DNA of 64,000 bases, from the NCBI GenBank assembly GCA_900550195.1, contig URRB01000004.1:1-64000 (forward strand). The letters run 5' to 3'. The translations under genes and the position numbers were made by a program. This DNA comes from an uncultured Collinsella sp. (GTDB lineage Bacteria > Actinomycetota > Coriobacteriia > Coriobacteriales > Coriobacteriaceae). Under the pieces are notes generated by a model. The model saw only the letters and a program-made list of their open reading frames with translations. It was not told the DNA's origin and ran no database searches. This document shows positions 50,142 to 58,357 of the stretch, piece after piece. Within the stretch, counting starts at the first letter, position 1; every line of letters begins with the position of its first letter.

Positions 50142-51164
50142 ATGAGCAAAGAGTGTGTCGAGCAGGTCGAAGGCGCAGGGGCTTCGGTGCCGATGACCGA
50201 TATATCGAACATTGATGTGCCCGAGGGCACCGACGAGCTCAGCCGCAACACCCGTCGCGCATGGCGCGACCGCCTGAACAGCGTTTCGACGCGCAAGATG
50301 ATCACGGGCGTCTTGGCTACGCTGGTGGGCGGTTCGTTTTGGGGCTTCTCGGGCACCAGCGCGAGTTTTTTGTTCGATACCTACCATGTCGATACGCTGT
50401 GGCTTATGAGCGTGCGTCAGATTCTCGCCGGCCTGCTCTTTATGGCTGTGGTTGTCACGCGCGACCGCGCACGCCTGGTCAAGCTTTGGACCACACCCGC
50501 CGATCGCAAGCAGCTGCTGCTCTTTACCGCCTTTGGCCTGCTGTTCAACCAGTTTTGCTATCTTTCGGCCGTGCGCCTGACGAACGCCGGAACCGCGACG
50601 GTGCTCCAGTGCCTGCAGCTCGTTATCATCATGGGCTACACCTGCGTGATCGATCGCCGCATGCCGCGTACTCGCGAAGTCATCGGCATTGGCCTGGCTC
50701 TGGGTGGAACCTTTTTAATCGCCACCGGCGGCGACCCCACCAGCCTGAATATCTCGCCGCTTGGCCTGGCAGCAGGTCTTATGTGTGCGGTCAGCGCCGC
50801 GTGTATGGCGGTGATTCCCGCCAAGATCCTGCCCGAATACGGCAGCCCCATCGTCACGGGCTCGGCAATGCTCACGGCGGGCGTGATCTCATGTGTCTTC
50901 GTGCAGCCCTGGGCGCATGTGCCGGCACTCGACGCTGCCGGCGTCGAGGCGCTCGCGGTGTTCGTGGTTATCGGCTCGTTTTTTGCTTACATGCTCTATA
51001 TGCAGGGCGTTAAGGACATCGGCTCGGTGCGTGCGAGTCTCATCGGAACCGTGGAGCCCGTCTCGGCGACCATCACCAGCGCCGTTATGCTGGGCACGGT
51101 GTTTTTGCCGACCGACCTTATCGGCTTTGCCATGATCATCGTGATGATGTTCCTCACGGTGTAG
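50142..51164 (+). CDS. EamA/DMT family transporter
   Basis: 340 residues. A 45-residue polar N-terminal extension is followed by ten predicted helices in two EamA halves (GVLATLVGGSFWGFSGTSASFL; LAAGLMCAVSAACMAVIPAKIL). The architecture is the same as the protein at 17603 but sequence similarity is modest. Substrate unknown; metabolite or amino-acid export is common for the family. GGGGGAG precedes the ATG. Confidence 0.87.
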   Translation: MSKECVEQVEGAGASVPMTDISNIDVPEGTDELSRNTRRAWRDRLNSVSTRKMITGVLATLVGGSFWGFSGTSASFLFDTYHVDTLWLMSVRQILAGLLFMAVVVTRDRARLVKLWTTPADRKQLLLFTAFGLLFNQFCYLSAVRLTNAGTATVLQCLQLVIIMGYTCVIDRRMPRTREVIGIGLALGGTFLIATGGDPTSLNISPLGLAAGLMCAVSAACMAVIPAKILPEYGSPIVTGSAMLTAGVISCVFVQPWAHVPALDAAGVEALAVFVVIGSFFAYMLYMQGVKDIGSVRASLIGTVEPVSATITSAVMLGTVFLPTDLIGFAMIIVMMFLTV

Positions 51165-51313
51165 CTGGCGCCGCTGCCAAGACGGAAAAGGTGTTGTGCC
51201 GCATTTTCGCCAATTGATGTCCGTGTCTGGAGTTTAGCTGTCGATGCTCAAAATGCCATAAACTAGTAACGTTATGGACTTTTTCATTGCGACTCAATTG
51301 CGAGGATTTCTTT

Positions 51314-53626
51314 ATGGCTGGTAATCACTTTAAGGGCAGCGATAGCGGCCGTCCTGCAGTTCCGCCGCGTCCGAACGGGGCTGGTAAGGCCGGCACGCCG
51401 GGCGGCGCTGGACAGGGCGGTTCCGGTAAGCGCGTGTCCCCGGGCGAGACAGCGATGTTTACCGCTCTGTACGAGCAGTCTCAAAAGGCAAAAAAGACCG
51501 GCCGTGCAAGAGGGAATGTCTTTGCGGGTGGTGCAACCTCCACGTCGCAGCCGAGCGGGGCTCCTTCGGTACCCGCGAACAACGCAGGTGCTGCCAACGC
51601 CGCGAATGCCGCCGGCAACGTTAATGCCGACAAGGCCGCCAACAATACTCCCTCTGCCGGTGGCGCGGGGCTTACGGGTAACCTTGGCACGATTTACACC
51701 GGCGCCTCCGAGACTGGCACGTTCGCCCGCCTGGATGATAGCGGTGCCGAGTTTGCGGGCTCGGGTTCCAAGGAAGATTATTACGATTTTGGCTTGAACT
51801 ACGGTGGCGACGCTTCGCCGAGTTCGACCTCTGACGGTCTGGTCCGTCATCGCCATCGCAAGGGCGAGCGCAAAAAGCGTCACACCGGCGCCATTATTGC
51901 CGTTGTAGTCGCGGTGCTTCTCGTTGCGCTTGGCGCAAGCGGCTTTATGCTGCTTAACTCGGCAAAGACCGTAAAGAGCGAAGCGAAGGAGGCTGTCGAG
52001 ATCGTCGGTGGCCTTAAGGACAAGGTCACGTCGGGCGATTTTTCGACGCTGCCTGACGACGCGAAGAAGATCGATGAGCTCTGTAACAGCATGAAGGCGG
52101 AGACCTCGAGCCCGCTGTGGACGGCGGCTTCGTTTATCCCGGTGTATGGCAGCGATATCAATGCGGCCCGCACCATGATTGACGCCCTGTCCGATGTCTC
52201 GAGCAATGCGCTGGTTCCCATGGCCGATAACCTTTCGCAGGCTACGCCCGGCAAGCTGTTCCAGGACGGCATGATTAACGTGTCCGCGCTGCAGGCGGTC
52301 GCCGATTCGCTTTCCAGCAGCTCGAAGGTGTTCAAGAGCGCCAACGAGAAGGTCCAGGGCATTGGCGATACTCATATTTCCCAGGTGACCGAGCTGGTCG
52401 ATAAGGCCAAGGACGGCTTTGCCACCCTCAACGGCGCGGTTGACGCGGCGGAGAAGGTCGCCCCCGTCCTTCCCCAGATGCTCGGCGCCAACGGCCAGAC
52501 GCGCAACTACCTTATGTACGCCATGAACAACGTCGAGATTCGTGCCTGCGGCGGCTTTGGCGGTTCGCAGGGCCTGATTTCGGTCACCGACGGTCAGATG
52601 TCGATTGGCGAGTTTGTTCCCCGCATTGGACTCAGCGAGGATGAGGCGGTCGAGAGCGTCGACGAAGAGGATGAGGCGCTGTTCGGCAACCACAGCAACC
52701 TGTACAACTCGGGCAATACCTATTCGCCTGATTGGCCCCGCAACTCGCAGCGTGTCGCCGCGCTGTGGAAGTCCCAGTATGGACAGGACGTTGATGGCGT
52801 CATCGGTATCGACCCGGTGTTCCTGCAGTATCTGCTGGGCCTGGTCGGTAACGTGTCACTGCCCGACGGAACGGTTGTCGACGGCACCAACGCCGCAAAG
52901 GTCCTCATGCACGATGTGTACTGGAACTATCCGGTCGAGGAGTCGGACGGCATCTTTGCATCCGTCGCCAGCGCTGCCTTCGACAAGGTCCTTGGCGGTA
53001 TCGGCGATGTCGATGTTACGAAGCTTGTCAGCGCCGTTGAGCGCGGTGCCGAAGAGGGCCGCCTGATCGCGTGGATGAGAAACGATGATGAGCAGAATGC
53101 CATCAAAGAGACGGGCATTGACGCTTCGCTGCCCGATCCGGATGATCCGAGTGCCGATCCCGTTGCCGGCGTTTACTTTAACAACCTGAGCTTCTCCAAG
53201 CTCGACTGGTATCTGAACGCCGACACTCAGATTGGTCAGGGCGTGAAGAACGGCGACGGCACGTGCTCCTATCGCATCACCGTTACCCTGACGAACATCA
53301 TGACGCAGGAGGAGGCTGGCAAGCTGCCCGACTACGTTGCGGCGAGCGCGCCCGATGCCGCGCGTGACGACGAGCGTCTGAATGTCTCGTTGTTTGCCCC
53401 GACGGGTGGCAACATCAGTGACCTTACGGTTGAGGGTACCCAGTTTGGTCTTGGTGCCGCTACGTGGCATGGAATCCCCTTCTATTCGGGCACCGTTGAC
53501 CTGCATGCTGGCGAGACGACGACGATCACGTATACGCTGACCACGTCGGCCGAGGCGGGGGACAAGCCTCTTACGCTGCGTCAGACCCCTACATGCCAGG
53601 CGGCTCGCGACAGCGCGTCGGCGTAG
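51314..53626 (+). CDS. DUF4012 domain cell-surface protein
   Basis: 770 residues. A disordered Gly/Ala/Asn/Pro-rich cytoplasmic region (1-185) ends in a basic patch (RHRHRKGERKKRH), then one membrane helix (about 193-216) and a large outer domain. The outer domain has the DUF4012 signature RNYLMYAMNNVEIRACGGFGG (about 396-416), SPDWPRNSQRVAALWKSQYG and VDGVIGIDPVFLQYLLG. DUF4012 proteins occur in Gram-positive actinobacteria, often near polysaccharide genes; their role is unknown. GCGAGGA selects the ATG at 51314. A terminator separates it from glmM. Confidence 0.88.
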   Translation: MAGNHFKGSDSGRPAVPPRPNGAGKAGTPGGAGQGGSGKRVSPGETAMFTALYEQSQKAKKTGRARGNVFAGGATSTSQPSGAPSVPANNAGAANAANAAGNVNADKAANNTPSAGGAGLTGNLGTIYTGASETGTFARLDDSGAEFAGSGSKEDYYDFGLNYGGDASPSSTSDGLVRHRHRKGERKKRHTGAIIAVVVAVLLVALGASGFMLLNSAKTVKSEAKEAVEIVGGLKDKVTSGDFSTLPDDAKKIDELCNSMKAETSSPLWTAASFIPVYGSDINAARTMIDALSDVSSNALVPMADNLSQATPGKLFQDGMINVSALQAVADSLSSSSKVFKSANEKVQGIGDTHISQVTELVDKAKDGFATLNGAVDAAEKVAPVLPQMLGANGQTRNYLMYAMNNVEIRACGGFGGSQGLISVTDGQMSIGEFVPRIGLSEDEAVESVDEEDEALFGNHSNLYNSGNTYSPDWPRNSQRVAALWKSQYGQDVDGVIGIDPVFLQYLLGLVGNVSLPDGTVVDGTNAAKVLMHDVYWNYPVEESDGIFASVASAAFDKVLGGIGDVDVTKLVSAVERGAEEGRLIAWMRNDDEQNAIKETGIDASLPDPDDPSADPVAGVYFNNLSFSKLDWYLNADTQIGQGVKNGDGTCSYRITVTLTNIMTQEEAGKLPDYVAASAPDAARDDERLNVSLFAPTGGNISDLTVEGTQFGLGAATWHGIPFYSGTVDLHAGETTTITYTLTTSAEAGDKPLTLRQTPTCQAARDSASA

Positions 53627-53663
53627 GGTTTTTCTGGTAGCGCAGATAATCGAGTACCATTTT

Positions 53664-53696
53664 GGGGCGGACAGGCAATCTGTCCGCCCCTATTTT
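53664..53696 (+). terminator. Terminator between DUF4012 gene and glmM
   Basis: GGGGCGGACAG / CTGTCCGCCCC, an 11-bp perfect stem with a 5-base loop followed by TATTTTG. The glmM ribosome site (AAGGAG) follows at once, so glmM must have readthrough or a promoter within the upstream gene. Confidence 0.85.
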
Positions 53697-53709
53697 GTAA
53701 GGAGAGCGC

Positions 53710-55041
53710 ATGAAGTACTTTGGCACCGACGGCTTTCGCGGTGAGGCCAACGTTGGGCTGACGGTAGAGCACGCTTATAAGATTGGCCGTTTTGTGGGCT
53801 GGTATTACGGCGCCAACCGCGAGCGCAAGGCACGCGTCATCGTGGGCAAGGACACACGTCGCTCGAGTTATATGTTCGAGGCGGCGCTGGTGAGCGGTCT
53901 GGTCGCGAGCGGTGCGGACGCCTATATGCTGCACGTGATCCCCACGCCGGGCGTGGCGCATCAGACCGTGGAGGGCTGCTTCGATTGCGGCATCATGATC
54001 AGCGCGAGCCACAACCCGTTTTGCGATAACGGCATTAAGCTCGTCAACAGCGACGGCTTTAAGATGGACGAGGACGTACTGGAGCTCATCGAGGACTACA
54101 TCGATGGCAAGAGCGAGGTGCCGCTGGCCACGGGCAACCACATTGGCGCCACGGTGGACTACATGCAGGGCCGCAACCGCTACATTGCTTCGCTCATCGC
54201 CAGCGCGAACTTTTCGCTGCAGGGCGTCAAGATCGGTATCGACTGCGCCAACGGCTCGGCTTCCTCGGTGGCCAAGCCGGTGTTCGACGCGCTGGGCGCT
54301 GACGTGCGCGTGATCAACGCCGCGCCCGATGGTTTTAACATCAACGTCGACTGCGGCTCCACGCATATGGAGCGTCTGCAGCGCCATGTGGTGGAGCAGG
54401 GCCTGGACGTGGGTTTTGCCTACGACGGCGATGCCGACCGCTGCCTGGCCGTGGATGAGCGCGGTCGCGTGGTAGACGGCGACCAGATCCTGTACGTGTG
54501 CGGCGTGTATCTGAACAAGCACGGGCGACTCTCGGGCGGTACCGTGGTGCCGACGATTGCCAGCAACTTTGGCCTGGTCAAGTCGCTGGAGCTTGCCGGT
54601 CTGAGCGCCGTGACCAGCGGCGTGGGCGACCGTCACGTGTATGCCAAGATGCGCGAGGGCGGCTACAGCCTGGGTGGCGAGCAGACGGGCCATACGATCT
54701 TTGGCGATATCGAGCGCACGGGCGACGGCATTATGACCTCGCTGCGCGTGATGGAAGTGATTCGTGCCGAGCGCGAGACGCTCTCGCAGCTCACGGCTCC
54801 GTGCAAGCTGCTGCCGCAGGCGCAGGTGGCCGTGCACGTGGCGGACAAGGACGCCGCGCTCGAGAACATGGGCGTGCAGAACGCCATCGCCGAGGCCGAG
54901 GTTGCGCTGGCAGGCGAGGGCCGCGTGCTCGTGCGCAAGAGCGGAACCGAGTCGGTTATCCGCGTGCTGGCCGAGGCGCCCGACCAAGCATCTGCCGATG
55001 CCGCCATGAAGCGCATCGCCGCCGCGCTGGAAGCTCTGTAA
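53710..55041 (+). CDS. glmM: Phosphoglucosamine mutase
   Basis: 443 residues, full-length GlmM. FGTDGFRGEANVG at the start, the phosphoserine S100 in MISASHNPF, metal-binding DGDADRCL (about 238-245), the sugar loop GGEQTGH, and the phosphate-binding VRKSGTESVIRV at the C-terminus. It converts glucosamine-6-P to glucosamine-1-P for peptidoglycan precursor synthesis. A terminator follows. Confidence 0.95.
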   Translation: MKYFGTDGFRGEANVGLTVEHAYKIGRFVGWYYGANRERKARVIVGKDTRRSSYMFEAALVSGLVASGADAYMLHVIPTPGVAHQTVEGCFDCGIMISASHNPFCDNGIKLVNSDGFKMDEDVLELIEDYIDGKSEVPLATGNHIGATVDYMQGRNRYIASLIASANFSLQGVKIGIDCANGSASSVAKPVFDALGADVRVINAAPDGFNINVDCGSTHMERLQRHVVEQGLDVGFAYDGDADRCLAVDERGRVVDGDQILYVCGVYLNKHGRLSGGTVVPTIASNFGLVKSLELAGLSAVTSGVGDRHVYAKMREGGYSLGGEQTGHTIFGDIERTGDGIMTSLRVMEVIRAERETLSQLTAPCKLLPQAQVAVHVADKDAALENMGVQNAIAEAEVALAGEGRVLVRKSGTESVIRVLAEAPDQASADAAMKRIAAALEAL

Positions 55042-55077
55042 GGTAGTCATTGGGGACGTTCTTAAACAACTAGGTGG

Positions 55078-55117
55078 AAAGGGGACGCCGCGGATTGGTT
55101 CCGCGGCGTCCCCTTTG
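55078..55117. terminator. Bidirectional terminator after glmM
   Basis: AAAGGGGACGCCGCGGA / TCCGCGGCGTCCCCTTT, a 17-bp perfect stem with a 5-base loop between convergent glmM and the M32 carboxypeptidase gene. Confidence 0.9.
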
Positions 55118-55138
55118 CGTTGACGTGTCGGTTATGCC

Positions 55139-56713
55139 TTACAGCTCGTAGAGCGTGGTGAACTTGTCTTGCAGGTAGCTGCAGTAGTAGCGGGCATCGA
55201 ACGCCATACCGCACGCGCCCTTGATGAGCTCCGGCGCGTCCTTGGCGCGGCCCCACTGCCAAATGTGCTCGCCCAGCCAGGCGCGGACGGGTGTCAGGTC
55301 GCCGCTCGCACAGGCGCCATTGAGGTCGACGCCGTCGCGGCACATGGCCGGCACAAACATGGCATCGTAGGCGCTACCCAGCGCATACGTGGGGAAGTAG
55401 CCAAACGAGCCGTCGCTCCAGTGCGTATCTTGCAGGCAGCCGCGTGTGTCGTCGGGAACGGGAATGCCCAGGTACTCGTCCATAAAGCGATTCCAAAGCG
55501 CGGGGATGTCCTTGGCCGTGGCCTCGCCGGCAAACAGCATGCGCTCAATCTCGTAACGCACCATGATATGCAGCGGGTAGGTGAGCTCGTCGGCCTCGGT
55601 ACGGATCAGCGACGGCTGAGCGATGTTCACGGCGCGGTAGAGCGTGTCCTCGTCCACGTTGCCGTAGACCTCGGGCGCGTGGCGGCGCAGCACCTCGAGC
55701 AGCGGTCCCATAAAGGCGCGGCTGCGGCCCACGGTGTTCTCGAAAAAGCGGCTCTGGCTCTCGTGGATGCCCATGGAGGTGCCGCCCTCCAGGCACGTGC
55801 GCGCGTAGGCGGGGTTCACGCCCAGCTCGTACATGGCGTGGCCGGCCTCGTGGATGATGCTGTAGACGTTGGAGATGCAATCGTCCTCGTAGATGTGCGT
55901 GGCGATGCGCGCGTCGCCCACCGAGAAGCCCTCGCTAAACGGATGCTCGGTAAAGGCAAGCGTGGTGTCGTCCAGGTCCAGGCCGACGAGTTTCATCAGG
56001 TCGAAGCTCATGGCGCGCTGGGCGGCCTCGGGCACGCGGGCGTGCAAAAAGTCTGCAGCGGGCTGCTGGCCGCGCTCGCCGATGGCGTGCACGAGCGGCA
56101 CGACCGTGGCCTTAACCTCGTCGCAAAACGCATCGAAGCTCTCGGTGGAAAGGCCGCGCTCGTACTGGTCGAGCCACACGTCGTATGGGTCGCGCTTGGG
56201 GTCCATGAGCTCGGCCTGATGCTTGAGCTGGCTGACGATTTTGTCCACATAGGGCTCAAAGCTCGCCCAGTCGTTGGCCGCTTTGGCCTTGTGCCACACG
56301 GCGTCGGCCTCGCAGGTGAGCCTGGTCCAGGCCTCGGCCTCCTCGGTGGGGATGACGCTTGCCTCGCGCTGGTCGCGGCCGAGCACGCGAATCTCGTCAA
56401 GCAGCTGCGGGTCGTCGATCTTTCCGCCGGTGACGGTCTCGCGTGCCAGCGAACGTACAAGTTCGACAGACTTTTCGCTGGTCAGGAGCTTATGGTGCTC
56501 GCCGGCAAGGGCGCCCATGGCGTCGGCACGGGCGGCGGCACCGTTGGCGGGAGCAATGGTCGCGCCGTCAAACTCGGCAATCTTGAGCAGGTACTCGCGG
56601 GTCCACAGTTTGCCTTCGAGCTTGCGGAATTTTTTGACGGCCTTATCGACCTTCATGCCTTTGGGCGTCTTGCCCGCTGCGGGCTTGGCCTTCTTATCGT
56701 GCTTCTTTTCCAT
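55139..56713 (-). CDS. M32 family metallocarboxypeptidase
   Basis: 524 residues, M32 (thermostable carboxypeptidase 1) family. Zinc motif HExxH is H288-E289-H292 in IIHEAGHAMYE; the family's HPFS in FTEHPFSEG and the glutamate in GIHESQSRF follow. The N-terminal 25 residues are lysine-rich. It is a cytoplasmic enzyme removing C-terminal amino acids from peptides. The start MEKKHDKK at 56713 is supported by GGATATGG upstream, which is weak. Confidence 0.92.
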   Translation of the reverse strand: MEKKHDKKAKPAAGKTPKGMKVDKAVKKFRKLEGKLWTREYLLKIAEFDGATIAPANGAAARADAMGALAGEHHKLLTSEKSVELVRSLARETVTGGKIDDPQLLDEIRVLGRDQREASVIPTEEAEAWTRLTCEADAVWHKAKAANDWASFEPYVDKIVSQLKHQAELMDPKRDPYDVWLDQYERGLSTESFDAFCDEVKATVVPLVHAIGERGQQPAADFLHARVPEAAQRAMSFDLMKLVGLDLDDTTLAFTEHPFSEGFSVGDARIATHIYEDDCISNVYSIIHEAGHAMYELGVNPAYARTCLEGGTSMGIHESQSRFFENTVGRSRAFMGPLLEVLRRHAPEVYGNVDEDTLYRAVNIAQPSLIRTEADELTYPLHIMVRYEIERMLFAGEATAKDIPALWNRFMDEYLGIPVPDDTRGCLQDTHWSDGSFGYFPTYALGSAYDAMFVPAMCRDGVDLNGACASGDLTPVRAWLGEHIWQWGRAKDAPELIKGACGMAFDARYYCSYLQDKFTTLYEL

Positions 56714-56856
56714 ACCATATCCTTGATCTCGCGAGCTGAACGCCACGGCTGGGCGCACGGCCAGTTTGCACAGCTACCTGCTTTGTACCCAGCACGAACA
56801 AAACGGAACGCGGCGATACGCCCACACAATGTGGTATCCTATAGCCCAATGCGTTG

Positions 56857-57131
56857 ACGGAGAGGGTTTTGCCCGCCGCGTCGCCGGCAAGAGAGGGAAG
56901 GTCATGGGCTGCAAGCCTTCCTGCGGTGACAAGGGCCAAGCGTTCACTCCCGAGCAGCGACCTCAACGGGCACGCGGCCAGCGGCGGCGAAGCCCCAGTA
57001 GGGAAGCCGTGAGCCTCGCGACAAGGGGCAAAGAGTGGGCGCGGCGGGCCAGACATCCGCCGGGTCAAACAAGGTGGTACCGCGGAATTCAACCGTCCTT
57101 GGGCAATGCACATGCCCGAGGGCGGTTTTTT
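56857..57131 (+). ncRNA. T-box riboswitch leader of pheST
   Basis: The T-box itself, AAGGTGGTACCGCGG, is at 57071-57085. The terminator hairpin ACCGTCCTTGGGCA / TGCCCGAGGGCGGT plus TTTTTTG follows at 57092-57131. Upstream about 210 bases of GC-rich stems form the Stem I region. Uncharged tRNA-Phe is expected to stabilise the antiterminator and allow pheST transcription. I could not place the Phe specifier codon reliably (TTC triplets lie near 56929 and 56943). A TATCCT -10 candidate lies at 56835-56840. The gap 56714-57217 holds nothing else. Confidence 0.92.
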
Positions 57132-57217
57132 GTTACCGAACCGGGCCGCGTTTTCGCAACGTCAGACGGCGGCAGCCGCCTCGGCAAGCGGGGAGCGCGA
57201 GAGACGAAAGGGAAGAC

Positions 57218-58294
57218 ATGAGTCTGATTGATGATCTGGTCAAACTCGAGGAAGAGGCCAAGGAGCTCGTCGCGGGCGCCGACGACGCCGCAAAGCTCGA
57301 GGCCGCGCGCGTTGAGCTGCTCGGCCGCAAGGGCCGCATCACTGGCCTGATGCGCATGATGGGCAAGCTCGCCCCCGAGGATCGTCCCATGATGGGCAAG
57401 CGCGCCAACGAGATGCGCCAGCTGATTGAGGGCATGCTCGACGAGCGCACCACCGAGATGAAGGCCGCCGCCCTCAAGCACACACTCGAGCACGATGCCG
57501 TCGACATCACGCTGCCGGGCATCCGTCCGCAGATCGGCCACCAGCACCTGATCAAGCAGATCATCGAGGAGGCCGAGGACATCTTCTGCGGCATCGGCTA
57601 CACCGTCGAGTCCGGCCCCATGGTCGACACCTCCTACTACAACTTCACCGCGCTCAACGCCCCCATGGATCACCCGAGCCGTTCGGCCCGCGATACCTTC
57701 TATGTGGTCGACAACAACCCCGGCAGCGTCGCGCACCCCGAGGCTCATGCCCACGGCGAGTCCGACGTGCTGCTGCGCACCCAGACCTCGGGCGTGCAAA
57801 TCCACACCATGGAGTCGCAAAAGCCGCCCATCTACATGATCTGCCCGGGCACCGTCTATCGTCCCGACACGGCCGACGCCTGCCACCTGCCGCAGTTCAA
57901 CCAGATCGAAGGCCTGGTCGTCGACGAGGGCATCACCTTTGGCGATCTTAAGGGCACGCTCGACTACTTTGTTAAGTGCATGTTTGGCGAGGACCGCAAG
58001 ACGCGCTACCGCCCGCATTTCTTCCCCTTCACCGAGCCTTCCTGCGAGGTGGACGTGAGCTGCCACGTGTGCGGCGGCAAGGGCTGCAACTTCTGCAAGC
58101 ACAGCGGCTGGATCGAGATCCTGGGCTGCGGCATGGTCGACCCCAACGTCCTGATCAACTGCGGCATCGACCCCGAGAAGTACACCGGCTTCGCCTTTGG
58201 TATTGGCGCCGAGCGCGTCGCGGCACTGCGCTACGACCTGCCCGACCTGCGCACGTTGATGACTGGTGACATGAGGTTCTTGAACCAGTTCTAG
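57218..58294 (+). CDS. pheS: Phenylalanine-tRNA ligase alpha subunit
   Basis: 358 residues, class II aminoacyl-tRNA synthetase core. N-terminal coiled coil (about 1-85), motif 2 region with RPDTADACHLPQFNQIEGL, motif 3 FAFGIGAERVAALRY. A four-cysteine cluster CHVCGGKGCNFC, usual for many PheS proteins, lies near 288-299. It charges tRNA-Phe with PheT as an alpha2-beta2 tetramer. AAAGGGAAG precedes the ATG at 57218. Controlled by the T-box. Confidence 0.97.
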   Translation: MSLIDDLVKLEEEAKELVAGADDAAKLEAARVELLGRKGRITGLMRMMGKLAPEDRPMMGKRANEMRQLIEGMLDERTTEMKAAALKHTLEHDAVDITLPGIRPQIGHQHLIKQIIEEAEDIFCGIGYTVESGPMVDTSYYNFTALNAPMDHPSRSARDTFYVVDNNPGSVAHPEAHAHGESDVLLRTQTSGVQIHTMESQKPPIYMICPGTVYRPDTADACHLPQFNQIEGLVVDEGITFGDLKGTLDYFVKCMFGEDRKTRYRPHFFPFTEPSCEVDVSCHVCGGKGCNFCKHSGWIEILGCGMVDPNVLINCGIDPEKYTGFAFGIGAERVAALRYDLPDLRTLMTGDMRFLNQF

Positions 58295-58357
58295 AACGCT
58301 TTCTTCTTAGTTGCAGTTTCCGGCTCAAAGCCGCATTTATGAAAGGAGACCAGTTAG